This document shows positions 1 through 7,415 of a stretch of DNA of 64,000 nt, one piece after another. Position numbers and translations under genes: made by a program. Positions within the stretch are counted from its first letter, which is position 1. Each line of letters starts with the position of its first letter. Below the pieces are notes generated by a model. The model saw only the letters and a list, made by a program, of their open reading frames with translations, searched no databases and had not been told where the DNA came from. Source of the DNA: Streptomyces sp. V4I2 (GTDB lineage: Bacteria; Actinomycetota; Actinomycetes; Streptomycetales; Streptomycetaceae); the NCBI RefSeq assembly GCF_030817655.1, contig NZ_JAUSZM010000003.1, forward strand, positions 3,596,001 to 3,660,000, written 5' to 3'.

Positions 1-1
1 G

Positions 2-613
2 AACTTCAACGACGGCTGGAAGGCCACGCTGAACGGCAGGGAACTGTCGCCGGTACGGCTGGACGGCTGGCAGCAGGGCTGGCGGATCCCGGCGGGGGCC
101 GGCGGCACGGTGAAGCTGTCGTACGAGCCCTCGACGACCTACGACGCCGGGCTGATCGGCAGCGGGGTGGCGATCGTCGGGCTCGCGGGCCTCGTGCTCT
201 GGCGGCGCCGGTCCCCCAACCCGGACGATCCGCAGCCGCTGCCGCCCGCGCCCGGCGTGTGGCTCGGCGCGGTGGCGCTGACGCTGGTCGGCGCGGTGAT
301 CGCCGGGTGGTTCGCGCTGCTGGTCCCGGCGCTGGCGCTCCTCGCGTACCGACGGCACGCGCTCCTCGTACCGATCGCGTTCGTGGCCCTCGCGGGGGCC
401 GGGATCGCGGCGGCCGTGGGGGCCGGGAATCCGGTGGGCGCGGAGGAGGGGGCGTTCGGGCCTGCCGCCCAACTGCTGGCGTTGATCGGGTTGTTCGCGG
501 GACTGGTGAGTGTGTGGGAGCGGCCTGAGACGCCTGTGGCCGTGGCGTCCGAGGCGCCGACGCAGCAACTGCCGCCGGTGGAAGTGACCAAGGGGAGGAG
601 CGAGCCCGCATGA
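2..613 (+). CDS. C-terminal end of a DUF3367 / arabinofuranosyltransferase-like membrane protein (5' truncated)
   Basis: An open frame enters from the left edge and ends in TGA; about 203 residues are visible. The first 38 residues (NFNDGWKATLNGREL..., ...LDGWQQGWRIPAG) match the conserved beta-rich tail of the DUF3367 / alpha-(1->3)-arabinofuranosyltransferase (AftD-like) family. Four to five hydrophobic membrane segments and a short cytosolic tail follow. Family members are large polytopic glycosyltransferases that build cell-envelope glycans; the catalytic N-terminal part lies outside the window, so the activity is inferred from the tail only. The stop overlaps the start of the next gene (ATGA), so it is translationally coupled to the acyltransferase downstream. 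Confidence 0.7.
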   Translation, partial: NFNDGWKATLNGRELSPVRLDGWQQGWRIPAGAGGTVKLSYEPSTTYDAGLIGSGVAIVGLAGLVLWRRRSPNPDDPQPLPPAPGVWLGAVALTLVGAVIAGWFALLVPALALLAYRRHALLVPIAFVALAGAGIAAAVGAGNPVGAEEGAFGPAAQLLALIGLFAGLVSVWERPETPVAVASEAPTQQLPPVEVTKGRSEPA

Positions 614-2199
614 CCAGCACACCGCTGCGCATCCCGTTCCCGGTGGTGGACGAGGTGGCCCGGCACTGCCTCCAGGAGGAGGAGCCGGAGACGGTCCACA
701 TCGAGGTGCACCTGCCCGGCCGGCTGGACCCCGTACGCCTGCGGAAGGCCTTCACGGAGGCCCTGCACCGGCACCCGCGCATCCTCATGCGGGAAGCGCC
801 GGGTCGGTGGTACCGACGCCGCTACGAATGGGAACTGACGGCCGAACCGGACGTGGAGGTGGTCAGCTTCCCGGCACCGGGCAGGGACGCCCTGCGGGAC
901 GCGCGGACCCGGGCCCTGGTGGAGGCACCGTCACTTTCGGCTTCGCCACCGGTGCGGCTGGAGGTGGTGGAGGGGGCGGGGCCGGTCGAAGGCAGCGAGG
1001 CGACCGATGGGGTCGGCGTATCCGCCGGAGCCGCGGGCAGTCGTGCCGCCGCGTCGGCGCCCTTCCCGGCAGCGACAGGCGGCGCCCCCCGGACAGCCAC
1101 AGCCGCCACAGCCGAGGGCATTCTCGCTGCCGGGCAGGCGCCTGCCCCGGCCTCGGCGAGCAGCATGCAGGCAGGCGCTGCCGCTGGGGCGGCACGGGTG
1201 GGCGGTGGGGGTCCCCCCGCTCGAGCGGAGCCGAGCGTGGGGGAGGCACCCCGCGAGCGCGGGCAAGCGCCCTCACCGCCCGGCAGCAGCCCCGGCCCGC
1301 GCCCCCCTGGCACGGTGCTGTTCCTCACCATCAACCACACCGCCCTCGACGGCCCCGCCTGCCTCCGCGTCCTCGCCACCGCCGCGGAGCTCTACGGTGG
1401 CAAGGACAACGCCCCCGCCGCACCACCCGTCCGCACGCCCGACCCCCCGCAGGGCCCCCCGGACACCCCCTCCAACTGGTCCAAACCCGCCCGCGTGGCC
1501 CCCGGCGCCCCCGAGCCCTCCCCCGGCAACGGCCTCCTCGTCACCGAGCTCCCCCTCCCCCACCGCCCCAAGGGTTCGCCCTACACGGTGAACGACCAGC
1601 TCATGGTCACCACGGCGCTCACCATCGCCCACTGGAACAGGGAACACGGCGCCCGCCCCCGCCCGCTCCGCATCACCATGCCCGTGGACGACCGCCCCCG
1701 CGACACCTCCATGCCCATAGGCAACGGCACCCGCCTCGTCGAAGTCCCGTTCGCTCCGCACGAGTTGGACCACCCCCCGATGCCCGACCTCCTGCGCCGC
1801 ACGGCGACCCGTACCCGTGCCCTCAAGTCCCTCCCCCGCCCCCAACTGGGCCACGGCGCCTCCCTCCTGACCGCCCCGGTCACCCCCGTGGCGTGGCGGG
1901 CCGCGCTCACCAGGGGGCTGCGCAGGGCCGCCGCACCGTGGACGTCGACGACCCTGCTCAGCAACATCGGCCGGATCCCGTATCCCCTGGACTTCGGCGA
2001 GGAGGCCGGCCGCGCGCACGCCGTGTGGTTCTCCGCGCCGGCCCGGATGCCCCGCGGCCTCACCGTCACCACCGCCTCCACCGCGGGCCGCCTCCACCTC
2101 GCCCTGCGCTGGTCGCGATCCCTGCTCGGCCACGGCGACGGAGCCCATCTGCGGGACCTCTTCGAGCACTACCTGCACACCACGGAGGCCGGCGCATGA
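610..2199 (+). CDS. PapA-like condensation-domain acyltransferase with a low-complexity insertion
   Basis: 529 residues. It shows the chloramphenicol-acetyltransferase/condensation fold: H243-TAL-D247-G is the HxxxDG catalytic motif, and the C-terminal half has the expected LLSNIGRIPYP-type strand. Relatives (PapA5, NRPS condensation proteins) transfer acyl groups to hydroxyls or amines, so an acyl transfer onto a lipid or glycan is likely. Residues about 119-236, just before the catalytic His, form an Ala/Gly/Pro-rich insertion not expected in the fold; part of it is encoded by a GC-rich palindromic repeat (bases 1205-1249). The gene overlaps both neighbours by ATGA. The substrate is unknown. 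Confidence 0.72.
   Translation: MTSTPLRIPFPVVDEVARHCLQEEEPETVHIEVHLPGRLDPVRLRKAFTEALHRHPRILMREAPGRWYRRRYEWELTAEPDVEVVSFPAPGRDALRDARTRALVEAPSLSASPPVRLEVVEGAGPVEGSEATDGVGVSAGAAGSRAAASAPFPAATGGAPRTATAATAEGILAAGQAPAPASASSMQAGAAAGAARVGGGGPPARAEPSVGEAPRERGQAPSPPGSSPGPRPPGTVLFLTINHTALDGPACLRVLATAAELYGGKDNAPAAPPVRTPDPPQGPPDTPSNWSKPARVAPGAPEPSPGNGLLVTELPLPHRPKGSPYTVNDQLMVTTALTIAHWNREHGARPRPLRITMPVDDRPRDTSMPIGNGTRLVEVPFAPHELDHPPMPDLLRRTATRTRALKSLPRPQLGHGASLLTAPVTPVAWRAALTRGLRRAAAPWTSTTLLSNIGRIPYPLDFGEEAGRAHAVWFSAPARMPRGLTVTTASTAGRLHLALRWSRSLLGHGDGAHLRDLFEHYLHTTEAGA
1205..1249. repeat. Streptomyces-type palindromic repeat inside a coding sequence
   Basis: A run of the GTGGGGGTCCCC...GTGGGGGAGGC type flanks the perfect 10-base palindrome CGCTCGAGCG at 1218-1227. 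From memory, near-identical units are dispersed between genes in many Streptomyces genomes. Here it is read through in frame within the low-complexity segment of the acyltransferase. Confidence 0.6.
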
Positions 2200-2924
2200 C
2201 CACCACCGCGCAACTCCCCAAGGAACTCCGGGACTTCTACGAGGATCCCGCCGTACCCGTCGCCTCCGGCGCCTCCCGGTCCCTGCGCCAGGCCCGCATG
2301 CTGGCAGCCGCCCTCGGCACCGGGAAGGCGCACACGATCCTCGACATCGGCTGCGGCGACGGCACCGCCGCGGCCACCGCAGCCCCCCTCCTCAAGGGCC
2401 ACCGCATCGTCGGCGTCGACTGGTCCCAGGACGCCCTGAAGCGTGCCCGCGCCCACCTGACGTACGCGATCCGCGGCGAACTCACCGGCGAGGGCCTGCC
2501 GTTCGGCACCGGTTCCGCGGACGCCGTCCTGTTCAGCGAGGTGATCGAGCACCTCGTCGACCCGGACGCCGCGCTCGACGAGATCCGCCGCGTCCTGCGC
2601 CCGGGAGGCCACCTCATGCTGTCCACCCCGAACCTGGCCGCCTGGTACAACCGCGCCCTGCTGCTGGCCGGCGTGCAGCCCGTGTTCTCCGAGGTCAGCC
2701 TGCGGGCGATCCACGGCCGGCCGGGCACGGAGGTCGTCGGCCACCTGCGTCTCTACACCGCCCGCGCGCTGCGGGAGTTCGTCGGCGCGGCCGGCTTCGA
2801 GGTCGTACGGGTCGAAGGCGCTCCCTTCCACGGCGTACCGCGTCCGCTGCGGCCGCTGGACCGGCTGGCCTGTGCCAGACCGTCCCTCGCGTCGATCCTC
2901 CTCCTCCACGCCCGAAGGACGTAG
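2196..2924 (+). CDS. class I SAM-dependent methyltransferase
   Basis: 242 residues starting at the ATG that overlaps the previous stop. Motif I is ILDIGCGDGT (Asp50); a VDWSQDALKRA acidic strand and a late LRPGGHLMLSTPNL segment follow, all typical of the UbiE/Methyltransf_11 group. Such enzymes methylate small molecules or lipid head groups using S-adenosylmethionine. Context in the putative glycolipid operon suggests a modification of the same envelope product. It lacks membrane segments and is probably cytosolic. The next gene begins 3 bases after its stop. Confidence 0.82.
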   Translation: MTTTAQLPKELRDFYEDPAVPVASGASRSLRQARMLAAALGTGKAHTILDIGCGDGTAAATAAPLLKGHRIVGVDWSQDALKRARAHLTYAIRGELTGEGLPFGTGSADAVLFSEVIEHLVDPDAALDEIRRVLRPGGHLMLSTPNLAAWYNRALLLAGVQPVFSEVSLRAIHGRPGTEVVGHLRLYTARALREFVGAAGFEVVRVEGAPFHGVPRPLRPLDRLACARPSLASILLLHARRT

Positions 2925-2927
2925 GCG

Positions 2928-3845
2928 ATGTGGTGGGGAGTGGCCGCGGCGCTGCTGGCGAACGTCCTGTACAGCACCGGATTCGTCCTGGAGAAAAGGG
3001 CGTTGGCCACCCTGCCCGAGATCAGCATCCGGCAGCCGGCCCGGCTGCTGGGGCTCGTGCTGCGCAGCCCGCTGTGGATCGGGGGGTCGCTCTCGCTCGC
3101 CGCCGGTTTCGGCGCGCAGCTCGCCGTGTACCGGACGCTGCCGATCGCCGCCGCCCAGGGCATCTTCGTCTCCGGCCTGGTGCTGCTCGTGCTGCTGTCC
3201 GCCCGGCTGCTGGGCGAGGAGACCACCGGGCGCGAGCGGTACGCGCTGGGCGCGATCCTCGCCGCGCTGCTCATGGTCGTCCTGTCGCTGAGCGAGAGCT
3301 CCGACACGGTCAGCGAGGAGGCGCCGTACCCGCTGATCCTGCTGGTGTGCGTGCCCTCGCTGGCGGGGGGCGTCTGGCTGTACAACTCCGCCGAGCGCCG
3401 CACCCGGCACCGCCACCGCGCCCCGACCACGGGCGTCGAGTACGGCGTGGCGGTGGGCCTGCTGTACGGCGTCAGCTCGCTCGCCATCAAGGGCATGTCG
3501 GGCTACCTGACCGCGAGCGGCCTGGGCGGGGCCGTGGTCGACGTGCTCCGCTCCCCGTATCCGTATCTGCTGCTGTTCACCGGCGCGTTCGGTCTCGTCA
3601 TGTCACAGGCGGCGCTGCAACGCTGCCGCGCCTCGCTGATCGTGCCCGTGTGTACGACGGTGACCTGCCTGTACACGGCGGTGCTCGGCACGCTCTCGTT
3701 CGGCGAGGCGCTGCCCCAGGACCCGCTCAGACTCGCGCTGCGCCTCGCGGGCATCGTGCTCGCCGTCGCCGTGCTGCTGAGCATGCCGAAGCACGACCGG
3801 GCGCCCCAGCCCTCCCTCGGTGCCAAGGAGTTGACTCCCCCGTGA
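2928..3845 (+). CDS. EamA/DMT-family multispanning membrane transporter
   Basis: 305 residues, nine to ten hydrophobic helices arranged as two repeats, beginning MWWGVAAALLANVLYSTGFVLEK, a typical opening of drug/metabolite transporter superfamily proteins. DMT proteins move small metabolites or act as lipid-linked sugar flippases. The position between a methyltransferase and a Trm112-like protein in an envelope-type operon makes export or flipping of an intermediate plausible, but no substrate is shown by the sequence. Its stop overlaps the next GTG start. Confidence 0.8.
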   Translation: MWWGVAAALLANVLYSTGFVLEKRALATLPEISIRQPARLLGLVLRSPLWIGGSLSLAAGFGAQLAVYRTLPIAAAQGIFVSGLVLLVLLSARLLGEETTGRERYALGAILAALLMVVLSLSESSDTVSEEAPYPLILLVCVPSLAGGVWLYNSAERRTRHRHRAPTTGVEYGVAVGLLYGVSSLAIKGMSGYLTASGLGGAVVDVLRSPYPYLLLFTGAFGLVMSQAALQRCRASLIVPVCTTVTCLYTAVLGTLSFGEALPQDPLRLALRLAGIVLAVAVLLSMPKHDRAPQPSLGAKELTPP

Positions 3846-4096
3846 AACCCGACGACCCACTGTTGAAGATCCTGGCGTGCCCGCTCGACAAGGGTCCGCT
3901 GCACCTCGTCGTACCGGACGGCCCGGCGCGGACCGAGGCCCTCTACAACCCTCGTCTGCACCGGCGTTACCCGATCGTCGACGGCATCCCGCAACTGCTG
4001 CCGGCCTCCGGGGAGCAGGTCTCGGACGACGAACACGAGGAACTTCTGCTGCGCCTTTCTGGGGGTTCCCCCCAGACCCCCGGGATGACCTCATGA
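3842..4096 (+). CDS. Trm112-like small protein
   Basis: 84 residues from a GTG that overlaps the preceding TGA (GTGA). LLKILACPLDKGPLHLV and the closing YPIVDGIPQLLP match the Trm112/YcaR family, small partners that activate methyltransferases. It sits between two methyltransferase genes, which fits that role. Only one Cys is present, so a complete zinc knuckle is not. The last 13 residues (LSGGSPQTPGMTS) are encoded by a GC-rich palindromic repeat and are not part of the family fold. Confidence 0.75.
   Translation: MKPDDPLLKILACPLDKGPLHLVVPDGPARTEALYNPRLHRRYPIVDGIPQLLPASGEQVSDDEHEELLLRLSGGSPQTPGMTS
4059..4078. repeat. GGGGG-TT-CCCCC type hairpin repeat at a gene junction
   Basis: CTGGGGGTTCCCCCCAG forms an almost perfect hairpin, followed by ACCCCCGGG. 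It codes for the C-terminal tail of the Trm112-like protein and lies just before the start of the FkbM gene. Similar units are familiar from Streptomyces intergenic regions, so this looks like a repeat captured at the end of a gene. Confidence 0.5.
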
Positions 4097-4960
4097 CGGG
4101 CCCCGAGATGACGGACTCCGGGCATCAGGCGGGCCCCGCGCGCACCTGGGCGGCCCGAGTGGCCCCGCACCTGCCCACCCGCCTGGTCGCCGCCGCCGCC
4201 AGAGCCGTGTACCCGCGGTTCGAGCCGGAGCTGGCGCGGCTCTCCGACCTGTGCCCTCAGGGCTGCGGCACGGCCGTGGACGTCGGCGGCTGGTACGGCC
4301 CCTGGACGCGGCGGCTGTCCGAACGGGCGAGCCGGGTGGTGACCGTCGAGCCGGTTCCCCATCTGGCACGGCTGCTGACCTCGGCGGCCCCGGCGAACGT
4401 CCGGGTGGTCCAGGCCGCCGCCGCGGACCGCCCGGGCACGGCCCGCCTGTGGCTGCCGCCGGACGACGCGGGCGACCGGGGTGTGTCGTCGCTGGTCCGC
4501 CCGGGACATCCACGGCCGCGCGCTGGAGGTACCCTGCGTCACGCTGGACGAACTGGCCCTGAAGGACGTCGGCTTCATCAAGATCGACGTGGACGGCAGC
4601 GAGCTGGCGGTGCTGCGCGGGGCGACGGGGCTGCTGGCCCGCGACCGGCCGGCCCTCTTCGTCGAGCTGGAATCCCGTATCCAGCCGATCGCGCCGGTGG
4701 TGACGTATCTGGCCATGCTCGGCTACGACGGCTGGGTGCTGCCCCGCGACAACTGGGTGCCGCTGACCGCGTTCCCGCTGGAGGCCCATCAGTCGGTGGC
4801 CTCGTACGTCGTCGCGCACGGCCTGCTGCGGCGGGTCCTGCCGTTCCGCAAGCGCCCCCGGTACGTGAACTCGGTGCTGTTCCTCCCGGACGGGCGTCGA
4901 CCGGGGTCCCCTCAGGTGGGGGACGATGGTTCGCATGCCCTCCGGAAAGCCCGCCGCTAG
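4093..4960 (+). pseudogene. FkbM-family methyltransferase, frameshifted
   Basis: Translation from ATG 4093 (overlapping the previous stop) gives an FkbM-type N-terminal half with the SAM loop AVDVGGWYGPWTRRL, up to GVSSLVR near base 4500. The rest (DIHGRALEVPCVTLDELALK, then GFIKIDVDGSELAVLRGA) continues in the next frame to 4960. The shift falls in the GTCCGCCCGGGACA tract at about 4495-4506 and corresponds to one extra base. FkbM enzymes O-methylate sugars or glycolipids. The homopolymer context makes a sequencing error as likely as real inactivation; apart from the shift, both halves look intact. Confidence 0.75.
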
Positions 4961-5543
4961 TCCCTTCACCCCGCTCGACTTCCAGCTGGTGCTGCTGCGC
5001 CGCATGGCCGACCACAACCCCGACCTGGTGGAGGAGGCCCGCCACCGCCTCGGCGTCTCCCTCACGGACATGAGGGAGGCCAACCGACGCTGGCAGGCGA
5101 TGGTCCGCTCCCCGCGCTCCCGGTCCGCCGCCTCCCGGTACCGCTCGATCCTCGGCGAGCCGGAATCGGTGCTCACCCGCAAGGTCGGCGACCTGGAGTG
5201 CGAGGCCCGCCTCTGGCCCGTCCCCCTCTGGCCCGACCTGCGCTTCGAGGTGCTTCTCGCCCCGAACGGCGGCGTCTGGAACGAGTGGCTGATCCGCGCC
5301 CCGGAAGCCGAGGCACCCGCGCTGCGGACCCTCGACGACCTCACCCCCTGGTCCTGCACGGTCGACGAGGCGGCCCGCGCCTTCGCCCCGGCCCGGCCGC
5401 TCCAGGGGTCGGCGCCGACGCGATGGGGGCTGGCCTTCACGGCACCGGACGGTCAGGGCGGGCGGTGGGAGTGTGCCGCCGAGTTCACCTGGGGGCTGTT
5501 GCAGCGGGTGGCGGTCAACGACCGGGCCGCTGACGGAGGTTAG
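4926..5543 (+). CDS. conserved hypothetical protein
   Basis: 205 residues; ATG at 4926 (or 4935) preceded by a GGTGGGGGAC purine run, overlapping the end of the FkbM frame by 35 bases. No signal peptide or membrane helix. The N-terminal third is basic and helical (LDFQLVLLRRMADHNPDLVEEARHRL); the rest is rich in Trp, Pro and acidic residues. I recognise no enzymatic motif. Codon usage is that of a normal gene, which supports it being real. It ends 3 bases before the convergent IclR gene starts to read back, so it is transcriptionally separate from what follows. Confidence 0.6.
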   Translation: MVRMPSGKPAASPFTPLDFQLVLLRRMADHNPDLVEEARHRLGVSLTDMREANRRWQAMVRSPRSRSAASRYRSILGEPESVLTRKVGDLECEARLWPVPLWPDLRFEVLLAPNGGVWNEWLIRAPEAEAPALRTLDDLTPWSCTVDEAARAFAPARPLQGSAPTRWGLAFTAPDGQGGRWECAAEFTWGLLQRVAVNDRAADGG

Positions 5544-6358
5544 GCCAGGTCCTCGACGCCCGGGGCCACTCCCCCGAGGCTCTCCGTGATGGCGCCGGTG
5601 GCGGCGACGAGGAGGGCGCCGAGTTCCGGGACGCGGTCGCGGGTGACGCGGGCGGCCGGGCCGGAGACGCTCACGGCCGTGGTGACATCGCCCTTGTGGT
5701 CGTGGACCGGGGCGGCCACGCAGCGGATGTCGAGTTCGTTCTCCACGTCGTCGACGGCGTAGCCGCGCTGCCGGATGAGCGCGAGCTCCTCGCGCAGCCG
5801 CTCGGGCGAGGTGAGGGTGGCCGGGGTGCGGGCGGGCAGCCCGGCGGCGATCACCTTGTCGACGACGTCGTCGGCGCTGTGGGCGAGGAAGACCTTGCCG
5901 GTGGCGGTGCAGTAGGCGGGCTGGCGGCTGCCGATCCGGGAGTGCATACGAACCGCCTGGGTGCTCTCGACCTTGTCGATGTAGACGATCTCCGGGGGGT
6001 CGAAGGTCACGAGGTGGACGGTCTCGCCGCTGTCCTCGGCGAGCCGGTGCAGCACCGGCGAGGTGATCTGCCGGGTGTCGCGCCGCTCCAGATAGGCCTG
6101 GCCGAGCAGCGCGTTCTGCGGGCCCAGGCGGTAGCGGCCCGACTCGGGGTCCTGGTCGACCAGCCGCACGTCCCGCAGCGGCGCGACGAGGCGCAGCACG
6201 GTGCTCTTGCTCATCCCGAGTCCCTCGGCGAGGTCGGTCAGGGTGACGCCGTGCGGATGGCCCCTGTCCTCGGCCAGGTACATCAGGATGCCGAGCGCGC
6301 GCCGCAGCGAGGAGGAGGCGTTGCGGCGGGCCGGAGGCGTGTCGGGTGCGTCAGTCAC
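5540..6358 (-). CDS. IclR-family transcriptional regulator
   Basis: 272 residues. The N-terminal winged helix (residues about 15-75, VTLTDLAEGLGMSKSTVLRLVAPL) and the C-terminal IclR effector domain (VHLVTFDPPEIVYIDKV, YCTATGKVFLAH, YAVDDVENELDIRCVAAPV) are complete. IclR proteins sense small organic or sugar acids. The gene is divergent from the ABC-transporter and sugar-kinase operon at 6512-10478, with two matching operator-like sequences between them (6382-6400, 6459-6477). It most likely represses that operon and itself until the imported substrate binds. Confidence 0.9.
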   Translation of the reverse strand: MTDAPDTPPARRNASSSLRRALGILMYLAEDRGHPHGVTLTDLAEGLGMSKSTVLRLVAPLRDVRLVDQDPESGRYRLGPQNALLGQAYLERRDTRQITSPVLHRLAEDSGETVHLVTFDPPEIVYIDKVESTQAVRMHSRIGSRQPAYCTATGKVFLAHSADDVVDKVIAAGLPARTPATLTSPERLREELALIRQRGYAVDDVENELDIRCVAAPVHDHKGDVTTAVSVSGPAARVTRDRVPELGALLVAATGAITESLGGVAPGVEDLA

Positions 6359-6381
6359 GTCCGCATCCTATCGTGCTGCAT

Positions 6382-6400
6382 AGCAAAACTCCGTGTTACA
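6382..6400. promoter_or_regulatory. putative IclR operator O1
   Basis: AGCAAAACTCCGTGTTACA lies 24-42 bases upstream of the IclR start. It matches operator O2 (read on the minus strand as TGCAAAACTTCGTTTCGCA) over GCAAAACT-CGT-T-CA. A wider copy of the same sequence, GTGCTGCATAGCAAAACT (6373-6390), is repeated in inverse orientation at 6469-6486. Confidence 0.5.
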
Positions 6401-6415
6401 TATTGAAATCCCCCA

Positions 6416-6445
6416 TTGACGGTCGCGAACGCCCGGGGCTAGCTT
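6416..6445 (+). promoter_or_regulatory. promoter of the ABC transporter / sugar kinase operon
   Basis: A -35 TTGACG (6416-6421) and a -10 TAGCTT (6440-6445) are separated by 18 bases. Transcription would begin near 6452, directly in front of operator O2. Confidence 0.5.
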
Positions 6446-6458
6446 CGGCGCAACGTTC

Positions 6459-6477
6459 TGCGAAACGAAGTTTTGCA
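6459..6477. promoter_or_regulatory. putative IclR operator O2
   Basis: TGCGAAAC-GAA-GTTTTGCA is a 19-base inverted repeat with one mismatch in 8 base pairs. It sits just downstream of the predicted transcription start, where bound repressor would block elongation. Confidence 0.6.
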
Positions 6478-6511
6478 TTGCAGAACAACCTCTCCCCGAA
6501 GGGATCCCGCG

Positions 6512-7348
6512 ATGCGACTTCGTCACCGTAACCGCCCCCTGATGCTGATGTGCACCGGTGTGACCGGCGCCGCCCTCCTCACCGCCTGCAGCTCCGCCTC
6601 CGGTACCAGCGCCTCCTCCGCCCAGTCCTCGACGCTCCAGACGGTCATCAAGCGCGGCACGCTGAACGTCGCCAGCTGTCTGACGTTCCCGCCGTTCGGC
6701 TCGCTCAGCAAGGACAACAAGCCGCAGGGCTTCGACGTGGACGTCGCCGGCGCGATGGCCAAGGCGCTCGGCGTCAAGGTCAAGGTCGTCGACACGACCT
6801 CCGCCAACCGCATCCCCAACCTGCAGACCAAGAAGGTCGACGCGGTGGTCTGCAACTTCACCACCACCGCCGAGCGCGCCAAGCAGGTCGCCTTCAGCGA
6901 CCCGTACATCGTCGCGGGCGAGGTCCTGCTGGTGAAGAAGTCCAGCGGCATCGCCACGATCAAGGACCTGAGCGGCAAGACGGTCGCCGTCACCAAGGGC
7001 TCCACCAACGGCGACGCGGTGAAGGCCGGCAACCCCGCGGCCAGGATCCAGGAGTACGACACCTCCTCCGCCGCCGTCCTCGCGGTCAAGCAGGGCCAGG
7101 CCGACGCCATGGTCGAGGACTCCAACTTCCTCAACTTCCAGGCGAAGCAGGACCCTTCGCTCAAGGTCACCAAGGACTCCGTGGTCCCGCTGGAGTACAA
7201 CGGCATCGGCGTCCAGCTGGGCGACTCCACCTGGCTCCAGTGGGTGAACACCTGGCTCAGGGAGTTCAACACCTCCGGTGAGTCGGCCGCCCTCTACAAG
7301 AAGTGGTTCGGCGTCGACCGCGTCTTCCCGCTCACCCCGTCCTACTGA
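6512..7348 (+). CDS. polar-amino-acid-type ABC transporter, substrate-binding lipoprotein
   Basis: 278 residues from ATG 6512 (GAAGGGA upstream). Lipobox LLTAC, with Cys26 as the lipidated residue, then a short Ser/Ala linker and a family-3 solute-binding domain (residues about 45-275; TLNVASCLTFPPFG, GFDVDVAGAMAKALGV, VDAVVCNFTTTAERAKQVAFSDPYI). This family binds amino acids, opines and similar zwitterionic or acidic molecules. It is the first gene of an IclR-regulated five-gene operon that ends in a sugar kinase, so the ligand may be a sugar acid or amino-sugar acid rather than a plain amino acid. A stem-loop follows it, as is usual for highly expressed binding proteins. Confidence 0.9.
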   Translation: MRLRHRNRPLMLMCTGVTGAALLTACSSASGTSASSAQSSTLQTVIKRGTLNVASCLTFPPFGSLSKDNKPQGFDVDVAGAMAKALGVKVKVVDTTSANRIPNLQTKKVDAVVCNFTTTAERAKQVAFSDPYIVAGEVLLVKKSSGIATIKDLSGKTVAVTKGSTNGDAVKAGNPAARIQEYDTSSAAVLAVKQGQADAMVEDSNFLNFQAKQDPSLKVTKDSVVPLEYNGIGVQLGDSTWLQWVNTWLREFNTSGESAALYKKWFGVDRVFPLTPSY

Positions 7349-7356
7349 GTTCCGGC

Positions 7357-7390
7357 GGGCGGCGGCCCCTCGAATGACGGATCGTCGCCC
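7357..7390 (+). terminator. intra-operon stem-loop after the binding-protein gene
   Basis: GGGCGGCG (7357-7364) pairs with CGTCGCCC (7383-7390), with one wobble pair. There is no U-run, so a role in mRNA 3' protection or partial attenuation is more likely than full termination. Confidence 0.4.
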
Positions 7391-7415
7391 CCCGTGAACG
7401 TGTGGAGGAGCCCCC

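Noticed and set aside
6..788. Long Arg/Pro-rich open frames on the opposite strand of the first genes
   Set aside because: They mirror G/C-rich third positions of real genes, have no domain and biased composition; the same pattern recurs across the whole window.
2169..3416. 415-codon minus-strand open frame over the methyltransferase and DMT genes
   Set aside because: It is antisense to two convincing genes and its protein is low-complexity Gln/Arg/Gly without any motif.
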